Assembly: GCA_947481985.1 (NCBI GenBank)
Contig: CANKIK010000124.1
Location: forward strand, 1 to 13,409
Source of the DNA: QWOP01 sp003669605
Lineage (GTDB): Bacteria > Planctomycetota > Planctomycetia > Pirellulales > UBA1268
Length of the DNA stretch: 13,409 nt
Reading direction: 5' to 3'
The notes beneath the pieces were generated by a model. That model was given only the letters and a program-made list of their open reading frames with translations. It was not told the DNA's origin and did no database searches. The position numbers and the translations under genes are program-made. Shown here one piece after another: positions 5,811 to 13,409 of the stretch. The number at the start of each line of letters is the position of its first letter. Position 1 is the first letter of the stretch.

Positions 5811-8311
5811 AGGCCTGTTTCCCCCGCCGGCCGCGGGGCCGATCGCGGCGTGAACGCCGCCGTCGCGGGCACCCAGGCCAGCACCACATCCTCCACCGAG
5901 ACGTCGGTCTTCTTAGCCGGGATCTCAATCGGCTCGAGGACGAGCCGTTCGGGATTGGCCTCCAGCCGCACCCTCTCGAGGTCGTCACTGATCTCAGACT
6001 CGATCGCGGCGAGCTTCTCTTCCAGATCCGACAGCGCCTCCTCGGCATGGACCACATCCGCCTGCTGCCGCGTGGCCCGACTGGCAGAACGCATCGACGT
6101 CGCCGCCCGACCAACGGTCGTGGAACTGGCCATCTTTCGCCCCATCAAGGCCGAGAGCACGGCGGTGCCGATGGCCACGTAGGTCTGCATCGACTTGTTC
6201 TTGGCCTCGGCCTTTTCCTTCTCCACCTTCTGCCGCGCCCGACCGATCCGGTCGTTGATCGCGGCCAGCTTGGCGGCACTCTTGTCGCGGATCCGGTCGA
6301 TCTCCCGGTCGCGCCACTCCTTCACCTGCTGCGCAATGCGAATGCGGAACTCCCCCTCCGTCTCGTCGGGACGCGAGACGGCGTCGATCGATGGCGCGCT
6401 GTACACCGTCAGCTTCGCTGTCCGCGCAAGATAGCCCTTCAGCGACGTGGCCAGCGCGCCGTACGACTTCGCCCCGGAGAGCGTCGCCGGCAAGCTGGCG
6501 AAACTGCCCGCCTGCGGCCCCGACTCCACCTCCGGCACCTCGGCAAACTGCCGCCCCGTCTCCCAGGCCGATTCCCCAAGTTGATCGGCCGCCGGTGCCA
6601 GACAGACGATCTCCCGGTCGACATCGATCCGGGCCTTGGTGTGCGTGAAGCGGACCCGCGCTCGGCCCAGGATCGCCGGCTTGTAGAGCAGGCCCGCACT
6701 TGGAAGTGGGCCCTCCGGCGAGAGGAACACCTCGCGAACCCCCGGCGGAAGCAGTGGCCGGGGGCCGCCGCCGCTCGACGACACAGCGGAGGAGAAGGGG
6801 TTGGCCCGCGGAGCCGGCTGATCGGCGACGGGGGAGGCCCCCTGCAGTCGCCGGATCTCCTCGCGCAGCAAAGGCCCGCGCAGATAGGCCATCGTCCATC
6901 GGGTCTGGAAGACAATCTCTTCGTCGTCGTGAACGGAGTGGAGGAGGAACATCCGCTGCTCGAGTCCTGCCAGGAGTCGCTCCACCTCCGCGCGGTCAAA
7001 GCCCGACCCGCTGGAACTCGCCGCCCCCTCAAGGCCGTCGAGAACGCGGGCTTTGTCGCGGGCCGTCTGCAGCCGACCGAGAAACCAGGTGCCGGCGTTG
7101 GAGAGGGCTTTGTAATCGAGATCGACGGGATTCTGCGTGGCCAGCACGATGCCGAGGCCGAAGGCCCGGGCCTGCTTGAGAAGCGTCAGCAGCGGCACCT
7201 TGCTCGGGGGATTGGCTGTCGGCGGGAGGTAGCCAAACACCTCGTCCATGAGAAAGAGCGCCTTCAAACTCGACGTGCCGGCCTGCGAGCGCATCCACGA
7301 CACCGCCTGCCCGGCCAGAAGGGTCACAAACGCCATTCGCTGGGCGTCGTTGAGGTGCGCTATCGAGATCACGCTCACACGCGGTTTGCCGGCCGGGGTC
7401 CAAAGCAGCCTGCTGATATCGAGCGGCTCGCCCTGCAGCCAGGCGTCGAAGCCGGGAGCGGCGGCGACGGTATTGAGTTTGCCCGCCAGCGCGAAGCGGT
7501 CGGCGGCGGGGAAGAAGTTTTCCAATTCAAGAAAGCCCACGCGCTCGATCGGCGGCGCGGGGATGGCGCGGACGAGCGTGCCGAAGTCGACCTCTTCACC
7601 ACTCATCCACAGCTTTTCGACGATCGCCGACACGAGAAGATGCTCGCGGCTCCGCCCCGGTTCGGCGTCGATCCCGGCGAATGCCAGGATGCCGGAGACG
7701 AGCGATTCGATCCGTTCGCGGCGGGCCTCGGGGTCGTCGAGGATCACCTTTTGGGGAGCCTCCAGACTGCCGAGCATCGCCAGGGGCCGGCCGGCAGAAC
7801 TGCCCGGCGTGTAGACCGTCATCTCGACGCTCTCCCGCAGCCGCGCAATCCGCTCCCCCGACTGCCCACTGGCGGCCAGCCCATCGGCCCACTTGATCGC
7901 CGTCTTCTCCGCCAGTTGGTCGAGCGTCAGGCCGTCCCGCTTGGCGGCATCCTCCTCGAGCCACGGCCGGAAATCGGCGGGACGGAGTTCTGGGAATGTC
8001 AGCAGGATGTTGGCGAGGTCTCCCTTGGGATCGATGACGATCGCCGGAATGCCGTCGATCGCTGCCTCCTCGATGAGGCTCACGAGCAATCCCGTCTTCC
8101 CGCTGCCGGTCATGCCGACGCAGACGGCGTGGGTGGTGAGCCGACGGGCATCGAGCAGAAGCGGCTCGCGGCCAGCCTTGCCACTGTCGGGGTCGACCTG
8201 GCGCCCGAGGTAGAAGACCCCCAAGCCTTCGATGTCGGCCACGAGATCGCTCGCCCCATGCCCAAGAGCCCCGTCTGCACCGCCATCCTGGTTTGACCGA
8301 CTGCGTGCCAT
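5807..8311 (-). CDS. HerA/DUF87-type ATPase with C-terminal coiled-coil arms
   Basis: This is an 834-residue P-loop ATPase of the HerA/FtsK-like group (COG0433-like, DUF87-type core). Walker A is GMTGSGKT at 66-73, and the conserved strand AIVIDPKGDLAN follows at 90-101. Walker B is ALFLMDE at 351-357, and a sensor-like ATQNP lies at 391-395. A Pro/Ser-rich linker (about 492-545) leads to a beta-rich segment (about 545-575). The C-terminal part is mostly helical: a charged arm at about 655-706, a short Gly/Ala-rich hydrophobic piece (TYVAIGTAVLSALMG, 710-724), and a second charged arm at about 750-785. HerA relatives are ring-forming motors that usually act on DNA or protein filaments, but no NurA nuclease or other known partner is adjacent. 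The start at 8311 has GGGAG five bases upstream. The 3' end overlaps purU by four bases. The family is clear, the substrate unknown. Confidence 0.85.
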   Translation of the reverse strand: MARSRSNQDGGADGALGHGASDLVADIEGLGVFYLGRQVDPDSGKAGREPLLLDARRLTTHAVCVGMTGSGKTGLLVSLIEEAAIDGIPAIVIDPKGDLANILLTFPELRPADFRPWLEEDAAKRDGLTLDQLAEKTAIKWADGLAASGQSGERIARLRESVEMTVYTPGSSAGRPLAMLGSLEAPQKVILDDPEARRERIESLVSGILAFAGIDAEPGRSREHLLVSAIVEKLWMSGEEVDFGTLVRAIPAPPIERVGFLELENFFPAADRFALAGKLNTVAAAPGFDAWLQGEPLDISRLLWTPAGKPRVSVISIAHLNDAQRMAFVTLLAGQAVSWMRSQAGTSSLKALFLMDEVFGYLPPTANPPSKVPLLTLLKQARAFGLGIVLATQNPVDLDYKALSNAGTWFLGRLQTARDKARVLDGLEGAASSSGSGFDRAEVERLLAGLEQRMFLLHSVHDDEEIVFQTRWTMAYLRGPLLREEIRRLQGASPVADQPAPRANPFSSAVSSSGGGPRPLLPPGVREVFLSPEGPLPSAGLLYKPAILGRARVRFTHTKARIDVDREIVCLAPAADQLGESAWETGRQFAEVPEVESGPQAGSFASLPATLSGAKSYGALATSLKGYLARTAKLTVYSAPSIDAVSRPDETEGEFRIRIAQQVKEWRDREIDRIRDKSAAKLAAINDRIGRARQKVEKEKAEAKNKSMQTYVAIGTAVLSALMGRKMASSTTVGRAATSMRSASRATRQQADVVHAEEALSDLEEKLAAIESEISDDLERVRLEANPERLVLEPIEIPAKKTDVSVEDVVLAWVPATAAFTPRSAPRPAGETGL

Positions 8312-8316
8312 GACTG

Positions 8317-8321
8317 CTCCC
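8317..8321 (-). promoter_or_regulatory. Ribosome binding site of the HerA-like ATPase gene
   Basis: The minus strand reads GGGAG here, five bases before the ATG at 8311. It fixes the start of the ATPase and indicates that translation begins afresh after the 137-base gap following the DAB genes. Confidence 0.6.
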
Positions 8322-8366
8322 GGCTGCGAGGGATCGTGTGCCCGACCGAAGCCCCTATTTCACCCC

Positions 8367-8382
8367 GCCGGCCGCCGCCGGC
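8367..8382. other. GC-rich inverted repeat in the gap between the DAB and ATPase genes
   Basis: GCCGGC at 8367-8372 and again at 8377-8382, separated by CGCC, can form a 6-base-pair stem. It lies in the 137-base gap (8312-8448), which has no gene. No T-run follows on the minus strand, so it may be a weak terminator, a leader structure for the ATPase gene, or chance. Confidence 0.25.
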
Positions 8383-8448
8383 ACAACCCCGATCGGAAAG
8401 CCCGGTTGGGACGCGGGCACCCATTGATCCTTGGCGGCGAGTCCCCTG

Positions 8449-9987
8449 TCAGAGAGCATCGACCGCGGCGGGCGCCGCGTCGCTGCCGCCGTGCCCGGCC
8501 CCGCCGAGGCCATCGGCCGGCACGCCGAGGAGCTCGCTCCCCGCCCGCTCTAACTCCCGCACCAGCGGTGCAGGGCAGAGGCCGAGGAGTACGATCGTCG
8601 CCAACAGCGCCGTCAGCGCCACCCGCTCGCGGAGCAGCACCTGATGCCGCGGGCCGTCGACGCTCGCCGGGCCACCAAACACCATAAACCACCCACGCAT
8701 CACCGCGATCCCGGAAAGCACCGTGGCGGTGATCACGAGCAAGCCGGCATGGAGTTGCTCGTCGAGGCTCCCCGAGACGAGCAGGTCGTCGGCCACGAAC
8801 GACAGCGTGCCCGGCAGTCCGATGGCCGCCAATCCAAAGAGAAGGAAGAAGCCGGCCAGCAGGGGCGCATCGCGAAACCGCCCCTGGGGCGTCTCGAGGA
8901 GCAGCGGCCCGGCCCGGCTCTCCAGCGCCCAACCGACGAGCCCCAGGCCCGTGAGCGCCAGGCCGCTGGAGATCCAGGTGCAAAAGGCGCCGTTGAGCTC
9001 CATGGGGAGTTTTCCAGCCAGCCCCGCCAGCACCAGCGCCGACTGGCTCATCGCCAGCGTGCCAATGAGGCCGCGAAGATCGCGCTGCACGACCGCCAGC
9101 GCCCCGCCGTAGGCGGCCGTGACCAGCGCCAACTGCGACAGGACCACCAATTCAGCCCCCACGCCGTCGCCATGATCGGCATGCCCAAAGAAGAGTCGCA
9201 CGGCCGTATAGGAGGCCAACTGCGGCATCGTCGCGGCCAGCGCCGTCGACATCGGCGCCCCACGGAACAAAGCGGGATACCAGGAGTGAAACGGGAAGAT
9301 CCCCTTGCGGACCAGTACCGCCAGCGCCACCAACCACCCGCCGGCGGTTCCCAGACTGCCTCCACCCGGCTCCCAGGGAGGATCGACGATCATCATGATC
9401 GTGCCGGCGGCCATACAGGTCACGGCCGGCACCATCATCGTCGCATACACCCGGGCGGCGGGGTGTCCGCCGGGAGTGGCACGCGTGCTCTTCCAGGTGG
9501 GCAACGCCGTCACGATCCAGGCGATGATCAGCACCAGCGGGTGGGCGGTGGAAAACAGTGCAAACGTCGCACCGGCCCCCCAGAGGATGCGGGCCGTCGC
9601 CGCACCGTCGAGGAAACGCTTCGGAGCCACCAGCACGATCGCAAGTTCCACCATCGCCACAAATGGAAGGAGCATGGCCGTGACACCGTCGACGTGGACG
9701 AGATAGCCGCCCCCCAGTCGCTCGCCAAGTTCGAGCGCCACCTCCGGTCCATTCACCCAGGTCGCTGTGATCACCAGGCTCGCCACCAGCGATATCGTCA
9801 GCGCCGCCACCGCCGGCTTCCGCGGACTTGCCGCGCTGCCACCGCGGCTGACGTAGAAGGCCGTGATCAGCGGCACGATCACCGCTGCTGCCAGGCTGAC
9901 TACAAGGCGGCCGTCGTTCCCGTCGAGCGCGATCGTCCGCCCAAGGGCCATCACAACCGTCGGGAGAGTCGTCCAGGCAAGGATCAC
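8449..9987 (-). CDS. Second, divergent proton-conducting (NuoM/MrpD-like) membrane subunit of the DAB locus
   Basis: This is a 512-residue, very hydrophobic protein with about a dozen predicted membrane helices, related to the NuoL/M/N and Mrp antiporter family. The clearest family block is LVRKGIFPFHSWYPALFRGA (225-244), which matches the helix-7 lysine and FPFHxWLP motif. A weaker one is QRDLRGLIGTLAMSQSAL (301-318). Other signature residues are missing. The helix-5 WE motif reads AWIVTAL at 156-162, so the glutamate is gone. Arg304 replaces the usual lysine of DLK, and the late His-Ala/Lys helix reads CTWISSGLAL (336-345). The tail is Gly/Ala/Asp-rich. The start is a GTG overlapping the dabB stop by four bases, with a strong GGGGGAGG upstream (9993-10000). 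It probably belongs to the DAB complex rather than complex I, because no nuo genes are nearby. Its exact role is inferred. Confidence 0.8.
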   Translation of the reverse strand: MILAWTTLPTVVMALGRTIALDGNDGRLVVSLAAAVIVPLITAFYVSRGGSAASPRKPAVAALTISLVASLVITATWVNGPEVALELGERLGGGYLVHVDGVTAMLLPFVAMVELAIVLVAPKRFLDGAATARILWGAGATFALFSTAHPLVLIIAWIVTALPTWKSTRATPGGHPAARVYATMMVPAVTCMAAGTIMMIVDPPWEPGGGSLGTAGGWLVALAVLVRKGIFPFHSWYPALFRGAPMSTALAATMPQLASYTAVRLFFGHADHGDGVGAELVVLSQLALVTAAYGGALAVVQRDLRGLIGTLAMSQSALVLAGLAGKLPMELNGAFCTWISSGLALTGLGLVGWALESRAGPLLLETPQGRFRDAPLLAGFFLLFGLAAIGLPGTLSFVADDLLVSGSLDEQLHAGLLVITATVLSGIAVMRGWFMVFGGPASVDGPRHQVLLRERVALTALLATIVLLGLCPAPLVRELERAGSELLGVPADGLGGAGHGGSDAAPAAVDAL

Positions 9988-11423
9988 CGCGACCTCCCCC
10001 GCAGGCGCCGCTCGGCCCTGGCTTCGGCCCGTTCCGCGCCCGACATCCCCAGCCAGTCAGTCCACGCCCGCTCAAGGTCCGCCAAGCGCTCGAGCAACCG
10101 CCAAGCGGGGCCGACCACAGAACGCGACACCACCATCTCTTCAAAACCCCGTTCCAGCGCCACCCGATACATCCACCGCTGCACGCTTTCGGGAAGCAGG
10201 CTGACGACAGACCAACCGCCGGCGCCCGGGTGGCCCCCCAGCGCCGCCTCGAGTTCGTGACGGTCGTGGAGCGCTGAGGGGGAGCGGAGGATCTGGAGAC
10301 TGCGGAGGACGGCATGGCTGCAGATATGCACCAGCGCAACCACCCGCAGCCCGAGCCCAATCTCGACAAAGATGATCCCCGCCTGCGTCATCGAGGCGTA
10401 GGAGAGCATGCTCTTGAGATCGGTCTGCACGCGCCCCACGAGGGAGGCATGCAGCGCCGTCGCGCTGCCAATCACAATCAGCGCCAGGCGGGCTAGCGGC
10501 GCAGCATCGAGGAGCGCCTCGCAGCGCAGCAGCACATAGGCACCGGCATGAATCGAGAGGGCGCCGTAGAAGATCGCGCTCGATGGCGTCGGTCCTTCCA
10601 TCGCCCGTGGCAGCCAGTTGGAGAACGGCACCTGCGCGCTTTTCCCCATCGCCGCAAACACCAACAACAATGCCACAACCGTCGCAGTGGAGGAGGGAAC
10701 CAAGCACTCCCCGTGCGGCCAGACGCCGCTGAACAGCCGTTCGAAGTCGCCCGACCCGACGGCGCGGTGGATCACCACGCCAGCCGTCAACAGCCCGACG
10801 TCGCAGATCCGGTAGGTGATAAAGGCCCGCAAGGCCGCCTTGGCGGCGTTGGTGCGGTCGTGAAAAAAACCGATGAGCATCGTGGAGGAGATGCCGAGAA
10901 ACTCCCAGCCGGCAAAGAGCACATCGATGCTGCCGGCCAGCACCATGAGGTTCATGCCGGTGCCGAACACCGTCAGCAGGATAAAGAACCTCGTGAACCC
11001 CGGCTCCCGGTGGAGATACTTGCCGGCGAAGGCATTCACCAGGGCACACAGCCCGGTGGAGAAACAGACGTAGGGGACCGACAAGCCATCTGCCACCAGA
11101 TCGATGGTGGCGTCGTGGTGCCCCACCGAGAACCAGGTGCCTAAATGCACCTGCTCAGGGACGAACCCCCGCAGGGAGAGAAGCACGAGCATCGCCAAGC
11201 CGGCCAGAAACGCGGCCGTGAAGCCAGCGCCGACGAGGCGGGTGGTCGCCCGTTCGGAAAGCGGTCTGTCGAGCAGCGCCGGCAGGCCGATGGCCACCAG
11301 CGTCGCCGCCGGCGCCGCCAACTGCAGGGCGACCAGCACCGAAACAATCGCGTGCGTCGTGTCGGCGGGAACCGTGAGACTGTCGAGGAACGCCGCAGCG
11401 ATCACGGTGGCAGCGGGTGACAT
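9984..11423 (-). CDS. dabB: DabB: NuoL/MrpA-like proton-conducting subunit of the inorganic carbon accumulation complex
   Basis: DabB couples ion movement across the inner membrane to bicarbonate accumulation by DabA. The product has 479 residues and many membrane helices. The antiporter-family marks are all present: WEFLGISS with Glu174, the block AAKAALRAFITYRICDVG (193-210), and GKSAQVPFSNWLPRAMEGPT (260-279) with Lys261. Later come DLKSMLSYASMTQAG (335-349) with Lys337, and HAVLRSLQILRSPSALHDRH (370-389). Arg374 stands near the place of the late helix lysine of NuoL. After the last membrane helix comes a soluble, mostly helical tail (about 410-479) ending in a very basic stretch, a layout I associate with DabB. 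The ATG at 11423 shares its A with the TGA of dabA (TGATG), with GGAAGGGG upstream. A longer reading from 11534 would run back inside dabA and is unlikely. Complex I was considered but no other nuo genes are present. Confidence 0.87.
   Translation of the reverse strand: MSPAATVIAAAFLDSLTVPADTTHAIVSVLVALQLAAPAATLVAIGLPALLDRPLSERATTRLVGAGFTAAFLAGLAMLVLLSLRGFVPEQVHLGTWFSVGHHDATIDLVADGLSVPYVCFSTGLCALVNAFAGKYLHREPGFTRFFILLTVFGTGMNLMVLAGSIDVLFAGWEFLGISSTMLIGFFHDRTNAAKAALRAFITYRICDVGLLTAGVVIHRAVGSGDFERLFSGVWPHGECLVPSSTATVVALLLVFAAMGKSAQVPFSNWLPRAMEGPTPSSAIFYGALSIHAGAYVLLRCEALLDAAPLARLALIVIGSATALHASLVGRVQTDLKSMLSYASMTQAGIIFVEIGLGLRVVALVHICSHAVLRSLQILRSPSALHDRHELEAALGGHPGAGGWSVVSLLPESVQRWMYRVALERGFEEMVVSRSVVGPAWRLLERLADLERAWTDWLGMSGAERAEARAERRLRGRSR
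9993..10000 (-). promoter_or_regulatory. Strong ribosome binding site inside dabB for the second membrane subunit
   Basis: The minus strand reads GGGGGAGG, five bases before the GTG at 9987, within the last codons of dabB. It decides the start of the downstream gene and supports coupled translation through the GTGA overlap. Confidence 0.6.
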
Positions 11424-13409
11424 CAGGCAGCCCCTTCCGCGGCCGGTTGCCGCGCTGCACGCAGGGTCTGTGCCGCCGTTCCCACTGCGGCGACTCGCGC
11501 CGGCGGGAGATGGCCGCGATGGCCGCGGTACCATTCCTCCGACCGGGGGACGACGGCGAGTTGATCGACCTCCGGACGGAAGGGGACGAATCGTCCGTTC
11601 TCGAAGACCGCCATGGTGTCGCTGTCGGGGTCCCAGGACACAAGCTGCACCCAGCGGTTCAGCACCAACCGCTTGACAGCCGGGACCTGCTCGGCAGCGG
11701 CCAGAATTCTTGCTTCCGAGCCATCGATAACAATCAACAGCCGCACCGGTTCATGGATCTCGACCATCTGCCAGGGAAGCCCGGTGCGGAGGTCGCTGGC
11801 ATGGCCATCCATGACACCGATCAGGCCGCTGATGTTGTGCGGCAACTTCGTGCTGCAGCCGTACCCCACGGAATCGACCGAGGAGAAGAAGTATTCGAGA
11901 TTGATCCCGGCGCCGACGGGGCCCACCGCCGCGAGCGTGCGGGCGAGGATCGCCCCGTCATCGTCCGCCGTGGGATCATAGGAGACCAAGAAAGCGCGAC
12001 GGTCGAGAAACAGCCCGCGGGTCCGAGCGCGACGCCCGATGACACACACGGCGTTGGTGGCGTGCCCCAACTCGGGACGCACCTGCGCCAGATCGCCCGA
12101 TCGCCCCTCGACGTGGCGAATTGCCTCCTCGGGAGTGATGTCGAGTGGCGCCGACTCGAAACGCCGGCAGCGTTCGTGGGCATTGGCGATCCGCGCCACC
12201 TCGACGACAGCCAGCAAGCGGTCGAGATCGGCCCGATGGTCGGCCGGAACCAAGTCCGTATCGTACCACTCCACGGTGTCGGCGCAGGTGTCCTGCATCC
12301 CACCGAGAAAGCGGGTGTCGGCGGGGATCACGAGCCCCGACGCAGCGAGGCGGGAACGGATGCGGGGGTCATTGGCCATCTGCGCGAAGGCCCGGGCGTT
12401 GGGCCCGCCGCGTCCGCCTCCGCAGGCGCCGCAGTCATAGGCGCTTTCATGTGGATTGTTGCGGCTCGACGAGCCATGGCCGATGATCGCCACGAGGCGG
12501 GCGAAGCCGCGCGTCAGGCCAATATCCTCCAGAACACGGCGGACGATCGCGGTCATCTCGGCAACGTCGAATCCTGGGCTCGTGCCGTCGGGGAGACGGG
12601 TTTCGTCTGGTCGCTCAAGCTCGAGTCGCGTGGGGATGCGGGTGGCCTCCGCGGCCCGCTTCCCCAGCGCGGCCGTCAAACGCGGAAAGACGACGCGGGC
12701 CACCAGCGGCACTGCGGCCACCGCCCCACCGATGGCCGTGAACAGTCCGCCGCGGAAAAGCGTCCGGCTGCCGCTTGAGACACTGCCAGAGATCTGCCCG
12801 ACGCGGCGCCGGACCGCCTGACGCAGCCGATGGGACGCCAGGGCGCCATCCATCGGCACCTCAATGATCGTGTGTGTAGGACGGACGACGATCGGGCACA
12901 GCGGCTTGGCCATCCAGTCGTCGACCCCGCGGTAGTACATCGGCACCGCAAAAAAGCCTGCCGTGCCGAAGGTTTCAAAGGCCGGCCCCTGCTCCTCAAC
13001 ATGCCGGCGAAAACTCTCGCAACGCTCGTCGATGCAGAACACCGCCTGGAGGAGCGGCCGCTTTGCACCAGGCGCCACCGCCCCCGCCGCGGAGGCCGCC
13101 GCATTGACCAGCAGGGAGTCGAGGATTTGCACCCGGTGGCGACGCTCATAGGCGAGGTGGAACAGCCGTCGCCGGGCAAACCCGTCGAACCCGTGGATCG
13201 CCTGCTCGAGCCGCAGAATCTCGTTGTCATCGAGGGCGAGAATGTCGTGAGACGACAGCCCGATCCGCTGCGCCACCTGGCAAAGAAGAAACGCCCGGGC
13301 CACGCTGCCTGGGCCTCGACGGGCGGGGTGGCGGTCGCGCAGTTCGGTCCACAGTCCTGGCAGGTCGTCCGGGTGGCCGAAACGGGGAGCGATCCACTCG
13401 GCAGCGACA
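11423..13409 (-). CDS. dabA: DabA (DUF2309, UPF0753): zinc carbonic-anhydrase-like subunit, 5' end cut by window edge
   Basis: DabA is the peripheral subunit of the DAB inorganic carbon pump. It is thought to hydrate CO2 to bicarbonate one way, at a beta-carbonic-anhydrase-like zinc site, driven by DabB. The visible part is 661 residues and open to the window edge; full proteins usually exceed 800. The codons at 13304-13408 read in frame without a stop and include FGHPDDLPGLWTELRDRH, so the GTG at 13303 is internal. All four zinc ligands are seen, numbering from that GTG. Cys90 and Asp92 are in VFCIDERCESFRRH, His276 is in IIGHGSSS and Cys291 is in YDCGACGGG. The Cys-x-Asp and the 15-residue His-to-Cys spacings equal those of Halothiobacillus DabA (Cys351, Asp353, His524, Cys539). 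A hydrophobic helix at about 185-205 may touch the membrane. The stop overlaps the dabB start by one base. Confidence 0.95.
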   Translation of the reverse strand, partial: VAAEWIAPRFGHPDDLPGLWTELRDRHPARRGPGSVARAFLLCQVAQRIGLSSHDILALDDNEILRLEQAIHGFDGFARRRLFHLAYERRHRVQILDSLLVNAAASAAGAVAPGAKRPLLQAVFCIDERCESFRRHVEEQGPAFETFGTAGFFAVPMYYRGVDDWMAKPLCPIVVRPTHTIIEVPMDGALASHRLRQAVRRRVGQISGSVSSGSRTLFRGGLFTAIGGAVAAVPLVARVVFPRLTAALGKRAAEATRIPTRLELERPDETRLPDGTSPGFDVAEMTAIVRRVLEDIGLTRGFARLVAIIGHGSSSRNNPHESAYDCGACGGGRGGPNARAFAQMANDPRIRSRLAASGLVIPADTRFLGGMQDTCADTVEWYDTDLVPADHRADLDRLLAVVEVARIANAHERCRRFESAPLDITPEEAIRHVEGRSGDLAQVRPELGHATNAVCVIGRRARTRGLFLDRRAFLVSYDPTADDDGAILARTLAAVGPVGAGINLEYFFSSVDSVGYGCSTKLPHNISGLIGVMDGHASDLRTGLPWQMVEIHEPVRLLIVIDGSEARILAAAEQVPAVKRLVLNRWVQLVSWDPDSDTMAVFENGRFVPFRPEVDQLAVVPRSEEWYRGHRGHLPPARVAAVGTAAQTLRAARQPAAEGAA

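Noticed and set aside
6047..8296. Long plus-strand open frame opposite the HerA-like ATPase
   Set aside because: Its translation is Arg/His/Pro-rich with no recognisable domain, while the minus strand carries clear Walker motifs. Long antisense frames are expected in GC-rich coding DNA.
5807..8311. Interpretation of the ATPase as the HerA half of a HerA-NurA DNA repair pair or an antiphage system
   Set aside because: No NurA nuclease, SIR2 or other effector gene is adjacent. The partner gene is purU, a housekeeping folate enzyme.
8644..10260. Long plus-strand open frame opposite the two antiporter-like genes
   Set aside because: The composition is rich in Arg, His and Gln, as expected from the antisense of hydrophobic codons, and no domain is seen.
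8449..11423. Interpretation of the two antiporter-like genes as part of respiratory complex I
   Set aside because: They overlap a DabA gene, and no other complex I subunit is present. The DabB tail and helix motifs fit the DAB type better.
11423..11534. Earlier start for dabB, at 11534
   Set aside because: The added 37 residues are Arg/Gly/Pro-rich and lie inside the dabA coding end. The ATG at 11423 with the TGATG overlap and an upstream GGAAGGGG fits better.
11417..12778. Plus-strand open frame opposite dabA
   Set aside because: DabA motifs and zinc ligands are unambiguous on the minus strand; this frame has no recognisable features.
13301..13303. GTG at 13303 as the true start of dabA
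   Set aside because: The frame continues open upstream to the window edge with family-like sequence (FGHPDDLPGLW and onward), and DabA proteins are longer than what is visible.

Overview
The window is GC-rich, tightly packed bacterial chromosome with eight protein genes. Seven lie on the minus strand and one, hemerythrin-like, on the plus strand. No gap between genes exceeds about 140 bases. I see no tRNA, rRNA, CRISPR array, insertion sequence or phage gene. The GC-rich codon use, the exported M16 peptidase pair, the DUF155 protein and the DabA locus with two antiporter-like subunits would fit a planctomycete-like environmental bacterium. That placement is inference; no marker gene here fixes the taxon.

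Layout from right to left, which is the reading direction of most genes. The right end (8449-13409) is a dissolved-inorganic-carbon accumulation locus: dabA, cut by the window edge, then a NuoL/MrpA-like dabB, then a second and more divergent NuoM-like membrane subunit. The three genes overlap by 1 and 4 bases and so read as one translation-coupled operon. DabA keeps all four predicted zinc ligands. The second membrane subunit has lost several charged residues that normally define the proton path, which is the most unusual thing in the window.

After a 137-base gap comes a second overlapping pair (4878-8311). It consists of a large HerA/DUF87-type ATPase with two C-terminal helical arms around a short hydrophobic stretch, coupled by a GTGA overlap to purU, the formyltetrahydrofolate deformylase. 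A 40-base convergent gap separates purU from a small five-histidine, two-carboxylate hemerythrin-like protein (4367-4837, plus strand). A 136-base divergent region then separates the latter from a DUF155 (RMND1/Rmd1-type) protein with a C-terminal membrane anchor.

The left end (16-3290) encodes two exported M16B zinc peptidase subunits. One has the HxxEH metal site and lacks the substrate-binding Arg/Tyr pair; the other lacks the metal site and has the Arg/Tyr pair. Together they should form one active heterodimer.

Functionally, DAB (CO2 to trapped bicarbonate) and PurU (10-formyl-THF to formate plus THF) both touch one-carbon supply. Their closeness is suggestive only, and the ATPase has no assigned partner here.
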